DNA from: Allomuricauda sp. F6463D | GTDB taxonomy: Bacteria > Bacteroidota > Bacteroidia > Flavobacteriales > Flavobacteriaceae | Assembly (NCBI RefSeq): GCF_023015965.1 | Contig: NZ_JALKAN010000001.1 | Coordinates: 124,001 to 188,000 of the forward strand | DNA: 64,000 bases | Direction: 5' to 3' | Part shown: piece after piece, positions 1 to 9,325 of the stretch | Layout of the letters: each line of letters starts with the position of its first letter | How positions within the stretch are numbered: the first letter of the stretch is position 1 | Notes under the pieces: model-generated | The model's database searches: none | What the model was told of the DNA's origin: nothing | Seen by the model: only the letters and a program-made list of their open reading frames with translations | Translations under genes and position numbers: made by a program

Positions 1-641
1 AATATGGGCAATTGGCAACTGCTCAAACCAACCTGAAATTGGAGGCCCTAGAGGATTTGTTCCAAGGAAAACGGGTTCTGGTCATCCATGCGAATGAACC
101 TAAGGAAATTATAGAGAGCATTACTTTTGCCAAATCCTTTGACATTGATCATATCTCCTTAGTGGCCTCACAAGGAACTTTGGAGGTCGTTGATTTTCTG
201 AAGGAGAACCATGTTCCGGTCATTGTACCCCCCACGTACAACCTGCCTAGAAATGATGATATGGATTATGATGCCTTTTATGGTTTGCCGACCCAATTGC
301 AGCGTAGGGGCATCGAAGTATCCATGTACCACGTTGGATCCCTGTCCAATTCCATCAATCTACCCTTTTATGCGGGAACAGCCATAGCGTTTGGGATGGA
401 CAAGGAAGAAGCCCTTAAGACCATTTCATTGAATCCCGCCAAAATCCTGGGAATTGACGATAAGTTGGGATCTATCGCCGTGGGAAAGGTGGCCAGCCTG
501 TTCGTTTCCAAGGGGGATGCCCTAGATGTACAGACCAATGCGTTGACCATGGCCTTTATCCGCGGAAAGCACATCGATTTGGAAGGACCACAGCAATTGG
601 ACTATAAACGCTATTCCGCCAAATTTGAACAAAACAAATAG
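1..641 (+). CDS. Amidohydrolase family protein, C-terminal part (5' end outside window)
   Basis: The reading frame is open from the first bases of the window, so the gene is cut by the window edge and the true start is upstream. About 210 residues remain. They match the end of the metal-dependent amidohydrolase (imidazolonepropionase-like) barrel: an IHANEP strand near the start, a segment ending in FYAGTAIAFGMDKEEALKTI, and the closing composite-domain strands LGSIAVGKVASLFVSKGDAL, which are typical of this superfamily. Substrate cannot be told from the fragment; many Bacteroidota homologues sit with peptidases. The gene ends 4 nt before the ATG of the amino-acid symporter gene, which suggests one operon for peptide or amino-acid breakdown. 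Confidence 0.8.
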   Translation, partial: YGQLATAQTNLKLEALEDLFQGKRVLVIHANEPKEIIESITFAKSFDIDHISLVASQGTLEVVDFLKENHVPVIVPPTYNLPRNDDMDYDAFYGLPTQLQRRGIEVSMYHVGSLSNSINLPFYAGTAIAFGMDKEEALKTISLNPAKILGIDDKLGSIAVGKVASLFVSKGDALDVQTNALTMAFIRGKHIDLEGPQQLDYKRYSAKFEQNK

Positions 642-645
642 GTGG

Positions 646-2016
646 ATGGAGAATGTTGAAAAAGCGATAACCGGAATCAGTGACTGGATTTGGGGATTCC
701 CCCTATTACTACTATTGGTGGGTGGAGGCCTGTACCTTTTGGTCTATTCCAGGTTATTGCCGTTCAAGCATTTCTGGCATGCACTACAGGTCATCAGGGG
801 AAAGTACGAGACAATTTCGAATATTGGCCAGATAAGTGCCTTCAAGGCATTGACCACGGCTTTGTCTTCTACCTTGGGAATGGGTAATATTTCTGGAGTG
901 GCCATTGCCATTACCATGGGTGGTCCGGGCGCCCTATTTTGGATGTGGATGAGTGCCTTAATCGGAATGGGGACCAAATACTACACCTGTTCGCTCGCTG
1001 TCATGTACAGGGGAAGCGATGATTCAGGTGAATCACAGGGAGGTCCCATGTATGTTATCGTCAACGGTCTTGGTGAAAAATGGAAACCTCTAGCCATTTT
1101 CTTTTCGATAGCAGGGATATTCGGATCGTTGCCCATTTTTACGGCAAACCAGTTGACCCAGGTTATCGTGGAAATAATTCCACCCTCTGTTATGGGACCA
1201 CCAAGTGGTTTGACCTTAGCAGTTGTTGCGATTGTTATTAGCATTTTGGTTGGTCTGGTCATATTTGGTGGCATCAAAAGAATAGCCAATCTGGCCAGTA
1301 GGCTTGTACCTTTTATGGTTACCTTGTATTTTTTTTCGGTCAGTTATATTTTGGTATTGTATCATTCCAGAATCATCCCTGTCCTGATGGATGTATTTGA
1401 GGATGCAATGTCCGGTGATGCGGTATTGGGGGGTAGCTTGGGTGCTATTATCATCATGGGGGTACGAAGGGCCGCTTTTTCAAATGAGGCAGGTATCGGC
1501 ACTGCCCCTTTGGCACATGGTGCCTCAAAGAATACGGAACCGATCAAAGAAGGACTGGTAGCCATGTTGGGACCTTTTATTGATACCATTGTAGTGTGTA
1601 CCTTGACCGCCATCGCCATCTTGGCCACGGGTAGTTGGCAGCACTCAGATCAAAGTGGTGTGTCCATTACCTTGGATGCTTTTGTCAAGGCCATGCCTGG
1701 TATTGGTGCTCCATTATTGTTTTTTATCGTGACTATATTTGCCTTGACATCCTTGTTTACTTATTCCTACTATGGATCAAAATGCGTGGTATTTCTATTT
1801 GGATCCAAATACCGAAATATCTATAACTATGTTTATATCCTCGGTATATTCCTGGGGTCTGTTTCCTCACTGGCAGGTGTCGTTGGCATCATCGATATCA
1901 GCTTTGCACTGATGTCGATACCTACTATGGTCTCTACCATAATACTGGCACCGCGTATTAATGCGGCAACCGCATCTTATTTCAAGAAAATTGAATTGCA
2001 AAAACAATCAACTTAA
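646..2016 (+). CDS. Sodium:alanine symporter family (AGCS) amino-acid transporter
   Basis: Encodes 456 residues, within the usual length for the alanine/glycine:cation symporter family. It has roughly 10-11 hydrophobic segments. Family signatures are visible: the early stretch ALSSTLGMGNISGVAIAI and the mid-protein FSNEAGIGTAPLAHG motif, both characteristic of AGCS carriers. I chose the ATG at 646; a TTG at 625 would overlap the upstream gene and adds a non-hydrophobic tail of little value. It should import a small neutral amino acid with sodium across the inner membrane. Its neighbours (amidohydrolase, carboxypeptidase, gamma-glutamyltranspeptidase) would release such amino acids. The next gene starts 10 nt after the stop. 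Confidence 0.92.
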   Translation: MENVEKAITGISDWIWGFPLLLLLVGGGLYLLVYSRLLPFKHFWHALQVIRGKYETISNIGQISAFKALTTALSSTLGMGNISGVAIAITMGGPGALFWMWMSALIGMGTKYYTCSLAVMYRGSDDSGESQGGPMYVIVNGLGEKWKPLAIFFSIAGIFGSLPIFTANQLTQVIVEIIPPSVMGPPSGLTLAVVAIVISILVGLVIFGGIKRIANLASRLVPFMVTLYFFSVSYILVLYHSRIIPVLMDVFEDAMSGDAVLGGSLGAIIIMGVRRAAFSNEAGIGTAPLAHGASKNTEPIKEGLVAMLGPFIDTIVVCTLTAIAILATGSWQHSDQSGVSITLDAFVKAMPGIGAPLLFFIVTIFALTSLFTYSYYGSKCVVFLFGSKYRNIYNYVYILGIFLGSVSSLAGVVGIIDISFALMSIPTMVSTIILAPRINAATASYFKKIELQKQST

Positions 2017-2026
2017 AGATCAAATT

Positions 2027-3304
2027 ATGAAAATAATCATTGTACTTCTTAGCCTGTTGACCATACCAAACCTATATGGCCAAGAACAGCGGTTTCAGGG
2101 ACAGCCGCCTGTGAGCGCAGTGTCAACAGATTCTAAACCGGTCCAGAAACAATGGAAGGGACAATTCCGATTTCCAGATCAAGATATTATCTTTTCCAAT
2201 GAGTTTGATGGCGCCCGTTTAAATGGTATTGTCCAGAACAATGACAGTACCTATACGGTATTAGTCACTTCGGAGAACACACCAATAAATACCAGTTCCT
2301 GGTATGCCTTCAAGGTTTGGGGAAAACGTCCCAAAACCATTGATGTTTGGCTGACCTATCAATCGAACAACAAGCACAGGTACTATCCAAAGCTTAGTTA
2401 CGACGGGGTGAATTGGACTGCCTTGGATTCCTTGCAATACGAAGAAATCGGGAGAGGTGATAAAGAGTTTGGCCCAGGTTCGCTGCCCGAAAAAGTCAAA
2501 TTAAGATTGGAGGTAGGCCCTGATACACTATGGGTAGCTGGTCAAGAATTGGAGAATTCGACCAGGGTCAACGCTTGGATGGACAGTATTTCCCAGAAAA
2601 AATTCGTAACCAAGAGCATCATAGGAAAGAGCCGTGAGGGCAGGAACCTCAATTTACTCAGTATAGGCAATACAGCATCCAAAAATATGATTATGATCAT
2701 TTCAAGACAACACCCTCCCGAGGTTACCGGGTATCTGTCCATGAAATCCTTTGTAGAGACCCTTGCCGAGAATACCAAAGTGGCCAAAAATTTCCGAAAG
2801 GAATTTGCCATCTATGTAATTCCCTTGATGAACCCAGACGGGGTCGACAATGGGTTTTGGAGACACAATACTGGAGGAATCGACCTAAACAGGGACTGGG
2901 CCAATTTTAATCAACCTGAGACCACCGCGGTCAAGGAGTTTATGGAAGGTTTGGTCGAAAAGACCCAAGGGAAGTTCTATTTCGGTATAGATTTCCATTC
3001 GACTTGGGATGATATATATTACACGGTTGATCCGAAACTCTATGGAAACATGCCCAATTTGATATCCACTTGGCTGGACCGTTTAAAGAAACGCATCAAG
3101 GGATATGATCCCAATATCAAGCCCAATGGAGATTTAGTGCCGACTACGGTTTCGAGGAACTATTTTTTTGTGGAACACGGAGCGGAAGCATTGGTCTTTG
3201 AGGTCGGTGATAATACACCTAGGAAATTTTTGAAGGAAAAAGCGACCATCGGAGCCAATGAACTAATGTGGATTATGCTCGAACGAATAAACAGTAAACC
3301 CTAA
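2027..3304 (+). CDS. Peptidase M14 zinc carboxypeptidase, secreted
   Basis: Encodes 425 residues. The ATG at 2027 gives a clear signal peptide (MKIIIVLLSLLTIPNLYGQ); an in-frame start further upstream would lie inside the previous gene. An N-terminal beta-rich region of about 160 residues precedes the catalytic domain. The M14 zinc site is complete: His229 and Glu232 in QHPPEVTG, and His324 in IDFHSTWDD. The general base is probably Glu392 in LVFEVGDN. DLNRDWANF matches the conserved Arg/Asp substrate loop. The enzyme should trim C-terminal residues from peptides in the periplasm or outside the cell, feeding the neighbouring symporter. The exact peptide specificity is unknown. Confidence 0.9.
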   Translation: MKIIIVLLSLLTIPNLYGQEQRFQGQPPVSAVSTDSKPVQKQWKGQFRFPDQDIIFSNEFDGARLNGIVQNNDSTYTVLVTSENTPINTSSWYAFKVWGKRPKTIDVWLTYQSNNKHRYYPKLSYDGVNWTALDSLQYEEIGRGDKEFGPGSLPEKVKLRLEVGPDTLWVAGQELENSTRVNAWMDSISQKKFVTKSIIGKSREGRNLNLLSIGNTASKNMIMIISRQHPPEVTGYLSMKSFVETLAENTKVAKNFRKEFAIYVIPLMNPDGVDNGFWRHNTGGIDLNRDWANFNQPETTAVKEFMEGLVEKTQGKFYFGIDFHSTWDDIYYTVDPKLYGNMPNLISTWLDRLKKRIKGYDPNIKPNGDLVPTTVSRNYFFVEHGAEALVFEVGDNTPRKFLKEKATIGANELMWIMLERINSKP

Positions 3305-3421
3305 ACAACTTTCCATTGAACGTAGGGTTCAACCAACTTAATTCAATTGGGCAAACCTATACATTTTTTGGATGATTTAAATATGAACCGTTAGGTATAC
3401 AGCAATCTAAAATACACTCAA

Positions 3422-5110
3422 ATGAAAAGAATCTTATATCTGTTTCAAATAATACTCCTCTTAACAAATTGCACCTTAAAGACAGCTGCTGAGCCCACTG
3501 GATTGGTCACTGAAAAGGCCATGGTCGTGTCGGCTCGTGAAGAAGCTTCCAAGATTGGTGTGGAAATCATGAAAAACGGTGGTAATGCCTTTGATGCGAT
3601 GGTGGCCACCGAACTATCGTTGGCGGTCGCATATCCCTTTGCTGGCAACCTAGGTGGCGGAGGCTTTATGGTCTACCGGAAACACAATGGTGAAGTAGGA
3701 AGTATAGATTATAGGGAGAAAGCCCCTTTATTGGCCCATAGGGATATGTTTTTGGACTCCCTAAACAATGTAATCCCGGGTATGAGTACCTCAGGTGCCA
3801 CGGCATCCGGTGTTCCTGGAACAGTAGCCGGTGTCATATCGGTACATGAAAAATTTGGAAAACTATCCCTGAAAGAAATTATGGAACCCATAATTGCTTT
3901 GGCAAGAAGAGGGGTGATCGTAACCGAAAAACAAGCCAATCGCTTGGAACGGAACCGGAACCGGTTCATTGAGGTCAATGGGGAAGGTACAAAATTTGCA
4001 AGGCCATTCAAAGAGGGGGATACCATTAAATATCCAGAACTTGCCACTACTTTGGAAATCATCATGAGAAAAGGCAAGGACGGCTTTTACAAAGGCGAGG
4101 TTGCCCGAAAAATGGCTCTTTTCATCCAAGAAAATGGCGGTTTTATATCGGAAGAGGACCTTGCAAAATATGAGGCCAAGTGGAGAAATCCAATTGTGTT
4201 TGATTATAAAGATCTACACATCATATCCATGGGACCGCCAAGTAGTGGCGGGATGACCATCAACCAGATTTTTAAGATGATGGAACCTTATGATATCAAA
4301 AAATTAGGGCATAATTCCGCCAAGACCATACAACTGTTTACAGAAGCGGCCAGACGTGCCTATGCCGATAGAAATTATTTTTTGGGAGATCCCGATTTTG
4401 TGGACATTCCTTATACTATGCTGTTGAACGAACACTATATAGAAGGAAGGATGGCCGACTTCTCTTTTGACCAGGCCACATTATCATCCGATGTCGGTCA
4501 TGATGCTGTTGAAGTTTATGAGAGTATGGAAACTACCCATTACTCCATTGTGGATAGTGAAGGAAACGCCGTTTCCGCTACCACCACACTGAACGGGGGC
4601 TATGGTTCCAAACTTTATATTGAAGAACTGGGCTTCTTCATGAACAATGAAATGGACGATTTCAGTTCAAAACCTGGTATCCCCAATATGTTCGGCTTAA
4701 TTGGAACAGAGGCCAATAGCATTGCACCGGAAAAGCGTATGTTGAGTAGTATGACACCAACCATTGTTGAAAAGAACGGAAAGCTGTATATGGTGGTGGG
4801 AACTCCTGGTGGTTCCACTATTATCACGGCAGTGGCACAGACCATTCTCAATGTTCATGAGTTCAATCTGAGTATGCAGGATGCTGTAAATTCTCCTCGG
4901 TTTCACCACCAATGGTTGCCCGATGTGGTGGTTTTTGAACCTGACGGTTTCCCTGCGGATGTAATTGAAGAATTAAAGTCCAAGGAATATAACATCAACG
5001 AGGGTAGAACACGGATCATTGGTAAAGTGGATGCCATTCGGGTCTTGGAAAACGGCACATTGGAAGGTGGGGCGGATAAGCGTGGAGATGATGCTGCAGT
5101 TGGTTTTTAA
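3422..5110 (+). CDS. ggt: Gamma-glutamyltranspeptidase, lipoprotein
   Basis: Encodes 562 residues, the normal length for the GGT Ntn-hydrolase family. The N-terminus has a lipobox (LLLTNC, Cys17), so the protein is probably anchored in a membrane as a lipoprotein. The self-cleavage site and catalytic nucleophile is Thr371 in ETTHYSIVD, equivalent to the TTHYS motif of known GGTs. The oxyanion-hole motif GTPGGSTIITAV follows about 90 residues later, and NLGGGGFMV is near the N-terminus. It should hydrolyse glutathione and gamma-glutamyl peptides. It is the last gene of the peptide-use cluster, 117 nt after the M14 peptidase, and may have its own promoter. Confidence 0.95.
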   Translation: MKRILYLFQIILLLTNCTLKTAAEPTGLVTEKAMVVSAREEASKIGVEIMKNGGNAFDAMVATELSLAVAYPFAGNLGGGGFMVYRKHNGEVGSIDYREKAPLLAHRDMFLDSLNNVIPGMSTSGATASGVPGTVAGVISVHEKFGKLSLKEIMEPIIALARRGVIVTEKQANRLERNRNRFIEVNGEGTKFARPFKEGDTIKYPELATTLEIIMRKGKDGFYKGEVARKMALFIQENGGFISEEDLAKYEAKWRNPIVFDYKDLHIISMGPPSSGGMTINQIFKMMEPYDIKKLGHNSAKTIQLFTEAARRAYADRNYFLGDPDFVDIPYTMLLNEHYIEGRMADFSFDQATLSSDVGHDAVEVYESMETTHYSIVDSEGNAVSATTTLNGGYGSKLYIEELGFFMNNEMDDFSSKPGIPNMFGLIGTEANSIAPEKRMLSSMTPTIVEKNGKLYMVVGTPGGSTIITAVAQTILNVHEFNLSMQDAVNSPRFHHQWLPDVVVFEPDGFPADVIEELKSKEYNINEGRTRIIGKVDAIRVLENGTLEGGADKRGDDAAVGF

Positions 5111-5258
5111 GTTATAATGAATTCATTTGATATAGTGCTTTCGGATAAATACACTTTGTTTTACATAACATTCACATCATTTTTTTAAGTACTTTTTTAA
5201 TCCTTAGGAATTTGAGTTGTTTTATTGTAAATTATAGCTTTCATAAAACCTTCTTTAT

Positions 5259-5498
5259 TTGGTTGGAAGGGAAATTGAACGTTTCTTGGTAGAATATCCA
5301 CAACTCTTTGATAGTAAGTTCTATAAGGGTAATTATTTAGGGCAACCAACCTTCATCAAGGTAATTGCAAGGTCATGTGGGTATGACGAAGTGGCAAAAT
5401 TTCAACCTGGGGACCTATCCACCTACTGTTATGAAATGCATCGACTTACCGGTATTGCCTTTACAGGAAACAGCCCCATACCAATGGAAAATTTTTGA
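5259..5498 (+). pseudogene. Fragment of a protein-coding gene of unknown family
   Basis: An open frame of about 80 codons reads like real protein (YPQLFDSKFYKGNYLGQPTF, GYDEVAKFQPGDLSTYCYE). The only possible start is a TTG without a recognisable ribosome-binding site. After the stop at 5496-5498 the coding-like sequence continues in another frame to about 5625 (EKYQGNGKMDVREYL, stop, SELLAPKCIVSAANYHLKPM). The pattern fits an old gene broken by a frameshift and at least one stop. I do not recognise the family. It lies between ggt and a second broken gene, in a stretch rich in gene remnants. Confidence 0.4.
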
Positions 5499-5630
5499 AA
5501 AATATCAAGGGAACGGTAAGATGGATGTCAGGGAATACCTCTGATCGGAACTCTTGGCTCCCAAGTGCATTGTATCCGCTGCGAACTACCATTTAAAACC
5601 GATGCATCACCGTACTTAAAATCCATCAAT

Positions 5631-5812
5631 ATGAAAGATAAAGAAGAAGAAAAACTGGAAAACAGGATTCTTTCCGAAGCAATGAAAATAGACAGGGGCC
5701 AGATCAAGAAATTGAAAAACAATTGGCCAAGATAGAGCCCAGGTCGGAAAGGGGGACCGAGACCCTGTTCAGATTGATATCTAAGAACCACTATACTCCC
5801 ACAATATCATGA
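5631..5812 (+). pseudogene. Broken upstream part of a PycTM (Pycsar-effector domain) gene
   Basis: The frame starting with ATG at 5631 reads MKDKEEEKLENRILSEAMKI and stops at 5733-5735. In a second frame the sequence continues as KQLAKIEPRSERGTETLFRL and then ISKNHYT, up to a stop at 5810-5812. The motif ERGTETLFR...SKNH is what normally sits just before the two transmembrane helices of DUF5706/PycTM proteins, which in many Bacteroidota follow an HD phosphohydrolase domain. The third frame, from 5809, then carries the transmembrane part. At least two frameshifts therefore separate pieces of one ancestral gene. I saw no recognisable HD domain upstream. Confidence 0.6.
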
Positions 5813-6261
5813 TCGACAGAAAATCCCATATCCTGATCACCATCAATGCTCTGATTCTTTCAATCATCATCGGCACCGTGTTAGGACAGCTCCAAAAGGA
5901 TCCCCGCCTAATTTTTCCGGCAGTCATGATACTGCTCACCAACCTGATTTACGTAACCTATGCCGTTATGGCCACGAGACCCGAACCCAAGCATGGAGGG
6001 ACTTCCACTGAAAACTTATTGTATTTTGGGAATTTTCATGCCATTGATGCAAGGGCGTATACTGAGCAATTGGTCGAACTGATTTATAGTGGTGATGAAC
6101 TCTATAGGTCCATAGCCAAGGATACCTTTTATTTGGGTAAGTTCATTGACAGAAAACATTGTTACCTGAGAAAGTCTTTCAACCTATTTCTGATAGGGGT
6201 CATTCTTTCCATACTGGGATTTATTGTCTACCATGTGTTTTTTGGTGACCTGTTTTTTTAA
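5809..6261 (+). CDS. PycTM/DUF5706 (Pycsar effector) transmembrane-domain protein, probably 5'-truncated
   Basis: Encodes 150 residues: a hairpin of two membrane helices (about residues 10-27 and 35-55), a cytosolic segment with the family motif NLLYFGNFHAIDARAYTEQL, a second conserved stretch SIAKDTFYLGKFIDRKHCYL, and a final membrane helix (about 122-142). This layout matches PycTM effectors, which open membranes on binding cyclic UMP or CMP in Pycsar anti-phage systems, and also the C-terminal half of HD-PycTM fusion proteins. No pyrimidine cyclase gene is visible nearby. Codons that normally precede the first helix are present upstream but out of frame. It may be a decaying remnant or a shortened protein that is still made. 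Confidence 0.65.
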   Translation: MIDRKSHILITINALILSIIIGTVLGQLQKDPRLIFPAVMILLTNLIYVTYAVMATRPEPKHGGTSTENLLYFGNFHAIDARAYTEQLVELIYSGDELYRSIAKDTFYLGKFIDRKHCYLRKSFNLFLIGVILSILGFIVYHVFFGDLFF

Positions 6262-7054
6262 ATTCGAAGGCCATGCAGGTGAATCGATGCCTCCTTCTTA
6301 ACATGTACCCTTCCTATTGGTCAGGAAGTTCCTGCATTGATGCAACCCATCAAAGGATGGGGTTGATTGAAATTTGGTCATGTATTTTAGTTGTGCCTTT
6401 TGGTGTTAGCAAAATTTTCCAGATATTCAAGTGAGTCTACAATCGTATACCTTTCACTAAATATAAATAAGTGCGGTATTTATAGAAATATATACTTGTT
6501 TAATTTTGTCATTGGGTTTGACTTCATGTTCCTATGATTGTTCTAAATAGAGTAAAATCCCCTACATTTGATTATTGAAGGTCCAAAAATCACATGAAGA
6601 TGTCCCATGGGATGTCCTATTTTGGAAATAACAAGTTAAATATCTGGAAAATAATAAATTAAGTTGGGTTTGTTGGTTCTGCCACCCCGACCAATCTAGA
6701 AATAGATAAACATAAAAGCACTGTTAATCAATTGATTTTCAGTGCTTTTTTATTTTTATGCGTTTGTGTCAAATCATTTAAGGCCATTTAATTGATGTGT
6801 AATCCAGTGTGCTGCTGTTTGCATTAACTGTCTCATCTTTTAAAGCGCTTTTAGATATGATTTGACTTTCGTTGAACAGGTGTTGTTTAACCAAAGTTAT
6901 CTACAAAAAAAGAAGTTATAGTTATCCTCTAGCCTCCCTTTTTTCAATATCGTAAACAAGGTTATATAGAAAGTTAATCTAAAGCTATTTAGAATGCTTG
7001 TAGCACAAAAAGAAGTTTTGCTTGCGTATTGTTAACCAAATCGTTCTTTCTGTT
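6262..7054. other. Long intergenic stretch with no supported gene
   Basis: Nearly 800 nt without a credible reading frame on either strand. Apart from a strong hairpin terminator at 6714-6750 I see no RNA gene with intact structure. A segment at about 6674-6696 (GGTTCTGCCACCCCGACCA) ends like a tRNA 3' end but has no matching body upstream. Given the gene remnants on both sides, this is probably decayed DNA. Confidence 0.5.
6714..6750 (+). terminator. Rho-independent terminator-like hairpin
   Basis: Arms AAAAGCACTG and CAGTGCTTTT form a perfect 10-bp stem around a 16-nt AT-rich loop, followed by a T-rich run (TTTATTTTT). No intact gene lies directly upstream, so it may have served a gene or RNA that has since been lost. 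Confidence 0.7.
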
Positions 7055-7567
7055 TTATTCGATTTGTTGTAAGTGCAAGGTGGCATTAAGAAAGTTATAT
7101 TTTTGACGCGAATCTTGCTGCTTTTCAAAGGCTATATGGGTGATACCGCCAAAACTTGTCTGGGTCTCCAAGCCATAGGCGACTGTCAGGATGTCGGTGA
7201 AATTACCTTCCAAGGTAAACTGATAGGTTCTTGTGGTGGTGGAACCCTCGTTTACCACATGGGGCGCTTTAAACTCTATGATCTTCACCAAATGTTGATC
7301 GCCCTGCTCGTTCAGGAAATATAGTAGTTCGTTCTGCACATTGGTGGATCCCAAGTTTAGTTGTTCAAATTGAGCGTCCAATTGCAGCTCTTTTTTATGT
7401 AGGTTGGCAAGTTTTCCTGGGATGTCCCTAGCCTGTTCACGTTGTTCGGTCTCCCCATAATACTGTGACCGGAGTGCCAGGGTCTTTTTGATGGCCAGAT
7501 GGTAGCAGAGCAAAAGTCCAAGGACAAACCCGCCGATCAGTAGTTTATTTCGTTTGTCCAGTCGCAT
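7055..7567 (-). CDS. Type II secretion/type IV pilus assembly-like protein (GspM/PilO-like)
   Basis: Encodes 170 residues from the ATG at 7567; a GTG sits directly before it. There is one membrane helix near the N-terminus (residues about 9-27), a helical region rich in Glu and Gln (about 28-75), and a small alpha/beta domain. This is the architecture of PilO/GspM inner-membrane platform proteins. Sequence recognition is weak; the assignment rests mainly on architecture and on the two upstream genes, a PilM/PilN-like protein and a secretin, with which it overlaps in one operon. It is the last gene of the broken secretion locus. Confidence 0.6.
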   Translation of the reverse strand: MRLDKRNKLLIGGFVLGLLLCYHLAIKKTLALRSQYYGETEQREQARDIPGKLANLHKKELQLDAQFEQLNLGSTNVQNELLYFLNEQGDQHLVKIIEFKAPHVVNEGSTTTRTYQFTLEGNFTDILTVAYGLETQTSFGGITHIAFEKQQDSRQKYNFLNATLHLQQIE

Positions 7568-8756
7568 CACATTGTATTTTTATACTGAAGTTGTCCACCG
7601 TGTTCGAGGAATATTCATAGCGTTCTATTTCCAGGTTCCTGACCCATTCCATGGATTCCAACTGTGCCGTCCATTTCGCAAAAGCTACCTTGTCATTGGT
7701 CTGGCCCGAAATACTAATTTGATTTCCCGCTGTGCGAATGGTCTTGTCCGGCTGTACGGGCCTGGTAAGGGGTTGGTAGACCAAAACGTCCAAGAGAATA
7801 CTTTCCGGGAGTCCTTCACCTATCCTGTCCATATAATAGGTCGTTCGGGTGCGGGATGAACCCAAAAGCGCCTTGATCTTGTTTTCTTTGGTATAGATCC
7901 TTTCTTGTAACTTTTGTGCCATGCGGGCCTGTTGCTCTGGGTCTTTCGGTTCTTCACTTGCCATGGTCTTGGTGCGGTAATGGGAAAACAATAAAAAGTT
8001 GACCAATAAAATGCCCAACATTATGCTCAAGCCCCATTGTAGCCCCTTTTGATATAGCCGTTGGTTGTGAAAATGATTGTTCATTTCGGTGTTGACCTCC
8101 CTTAGGTTGGAGTAGGGTACCGAGCCCTGTATATGGCCCAAAATCTGGGAAAAAACTAGGAGGTGTGTCGATGGCAATTGTAATCCTTGGATATTGATTT
8201 CCATGACTAGGCCAGGATGGTGTTGGGAAAGTTCCATCTGTCTACTATCCTTGTTATCGATTATGAAATTAGATCCTTGAATCGGATGAGCTAGAAATGA
8301 AAGGCAGTGGGAAAGTCCAGAGATACCAATGGATATTCCTGAGGGTACAATGCCTATTTCTTTTAGTTTGGACAAGTGTTCATCAATAGCCGATTTCTTG
8401 GTTATGGAAACCATACCAACTTTGGGGTCATCCAAGATCTGATAGTAAAATTGCTCCAAATTCAAATTGGGAAAAGCCTGATTTACCCAATGCTCAGGTA
8501 GTTTGGGCATATCCCCATAAAGCTGTTTGTTAAGTACTTTGGTCGTGTAGATATGGAGTAATAACGGTTTTTTTTGGTCTATTTGGAGAGCCAGTTCTTT
8601 TAAAGAGTTAAAAGTCAACGCCCCAATCAAGATCAATTCCCCTTTTTTACGCTCCAATTTTAGAAGTTCATAGTATAGGGAGCCTGCTAACTCAAAAATT
8701 TCTATTCCTTGATAGACATTGCCCTTGGCACCATATGTCACCTTTTTGAACATCAT
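7545..8756 (-). CDS. PilM/PilN-like (GspL-like) inner-membrane assembly protein
   Basis: Encodes 403 residues. The first 230 or so look like a PilM/GspL-type cytoplasmic domain. They are followed by one membrane helix (about residues 243-262), a helical stretch, and a C-terminal ferredoxin-like domain of PilN type with the typical line ISISGQTNDKVAFAKWTAQL and a closing EIERYEYSS. The start ATG overlaps the stop of the secretin gene (TAATG), and its own 3' end overlaps the downstream gene, so the three were one translationally coupled operon. With the secretin truncated, function as a secretion machine is doubtful unless the missing part lies elsewhere. Confidence 0.6.
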   Translation of the reverse strand: MMFKKVTYGAKGNVYQGIEIFELAGSLYYELLKLERKKGELILIGALTFNSLKELALQIDQKKPLLLHIYTTKVLNKQLYGDMPKLPEHWVNQAFPNLNLEQFYYQILDDPKVGMVSITKKSAIDEHLSKLKEIGIVPSGISIGISGLSHCLSFLAHPIQGSNFIIDNKDSRQMELSQHHPGLVMEINIQGLQLPSTHLLVFSQILGHIQGSVPYSNLREVNTEMNNHFHNQRLYQKGLQWGLSIMLGILLVNFLLFSHYRTKTMASEEPKDPEQQARMAQKLQERIYTKENKIKALLGSSRTRTTYYMDRIGEGLPESILLDVLVYQPLTRPVQPDKTIRTAGNQISISGQTNDKVAFAKWTAQLESMEWVRNLEIERYEYSSNTVDNFSIKIQCDATGQTK

Positions 8757-9325
8757 TAATAAATTACAGTCGGTTTGATTAAAATGGTCAGTTTTTGTTT
8801 GGTGTCTTCACGACGACGTTGGCTGAAAAGCCATTTGATGACGGGAATCCTTGCTAGTAAAGGGACTCCGCTACCAGAATCATCCTTTATCTTTTCTTCC
8901 AGTCCGCCCAATATGGCAAGGTCCTGGTTCTGCATCCGAATGATGGAACTGAATTCTCGAGAGGTCAATCCTGGTGGAGCACCCTCTTCAATACGTTCCC
9001 CGCTGAAATCGGATTGTATCACATTGATGTTCAAGGTGACCTGTCCATCCCCGGGAACCAAAGGCTTTATACTCACCCCTAGTTCCGCATCAATGGGGGC
9101 GTAGTTCCGGACCTCGGAGGTCGTTGGGACCTGAGATCCAAAATAGTTCTGATTGGTTATCACATAATAGGTGGTTTCCCCGATGGAAAGATGGGCCCGA
9201 TGGCCATTGAGAGTCGATAATTTGGGTGTGGAACGGATTTTGATGTTCCCGTTCTCTTCCAACGCCTTGATTGTGGCGAAAAACTCAGGGACCACCTTCC
9301 CGATATTTCCGAACAGACGGTTACC
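8756..9325 (-). pseudogene. Secretin (GspD/PilQ type), only the C-terminal beta-barrel domain remains
   Basis: About 185 codons encode the secretin domain: NIGKVVPEFFATIKALEENG, STPKLSTLNGHRAHLSIGET, a strand region, LAILGGLEEKIKDDSGSGVP and the closing KLTILIKPTVIY. Full-length secretins carry several hundred more N-terminal residues (signal peptide, N domains). All of that is missing: at about 9300-9325 the frame runs into sequence that belongs, on the opposite strand, to another gene. A GTG at 9295 is the nearest possible start but would give no signal peptide. The gene is therefore best read as a deletion-truncated pseudogene. Confidence 0.85.

Noticed and set aside
6674-6696. Possible tRNA 3' end (GGTTCTGCCACCCCGACCA followed by a terminator)
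   Set aside because: The T-loop does not fit the TTCRA pattern and no D-arm, anticodon arm or matching acceptor strand lies upstream; at most a decayed remnant or chance.
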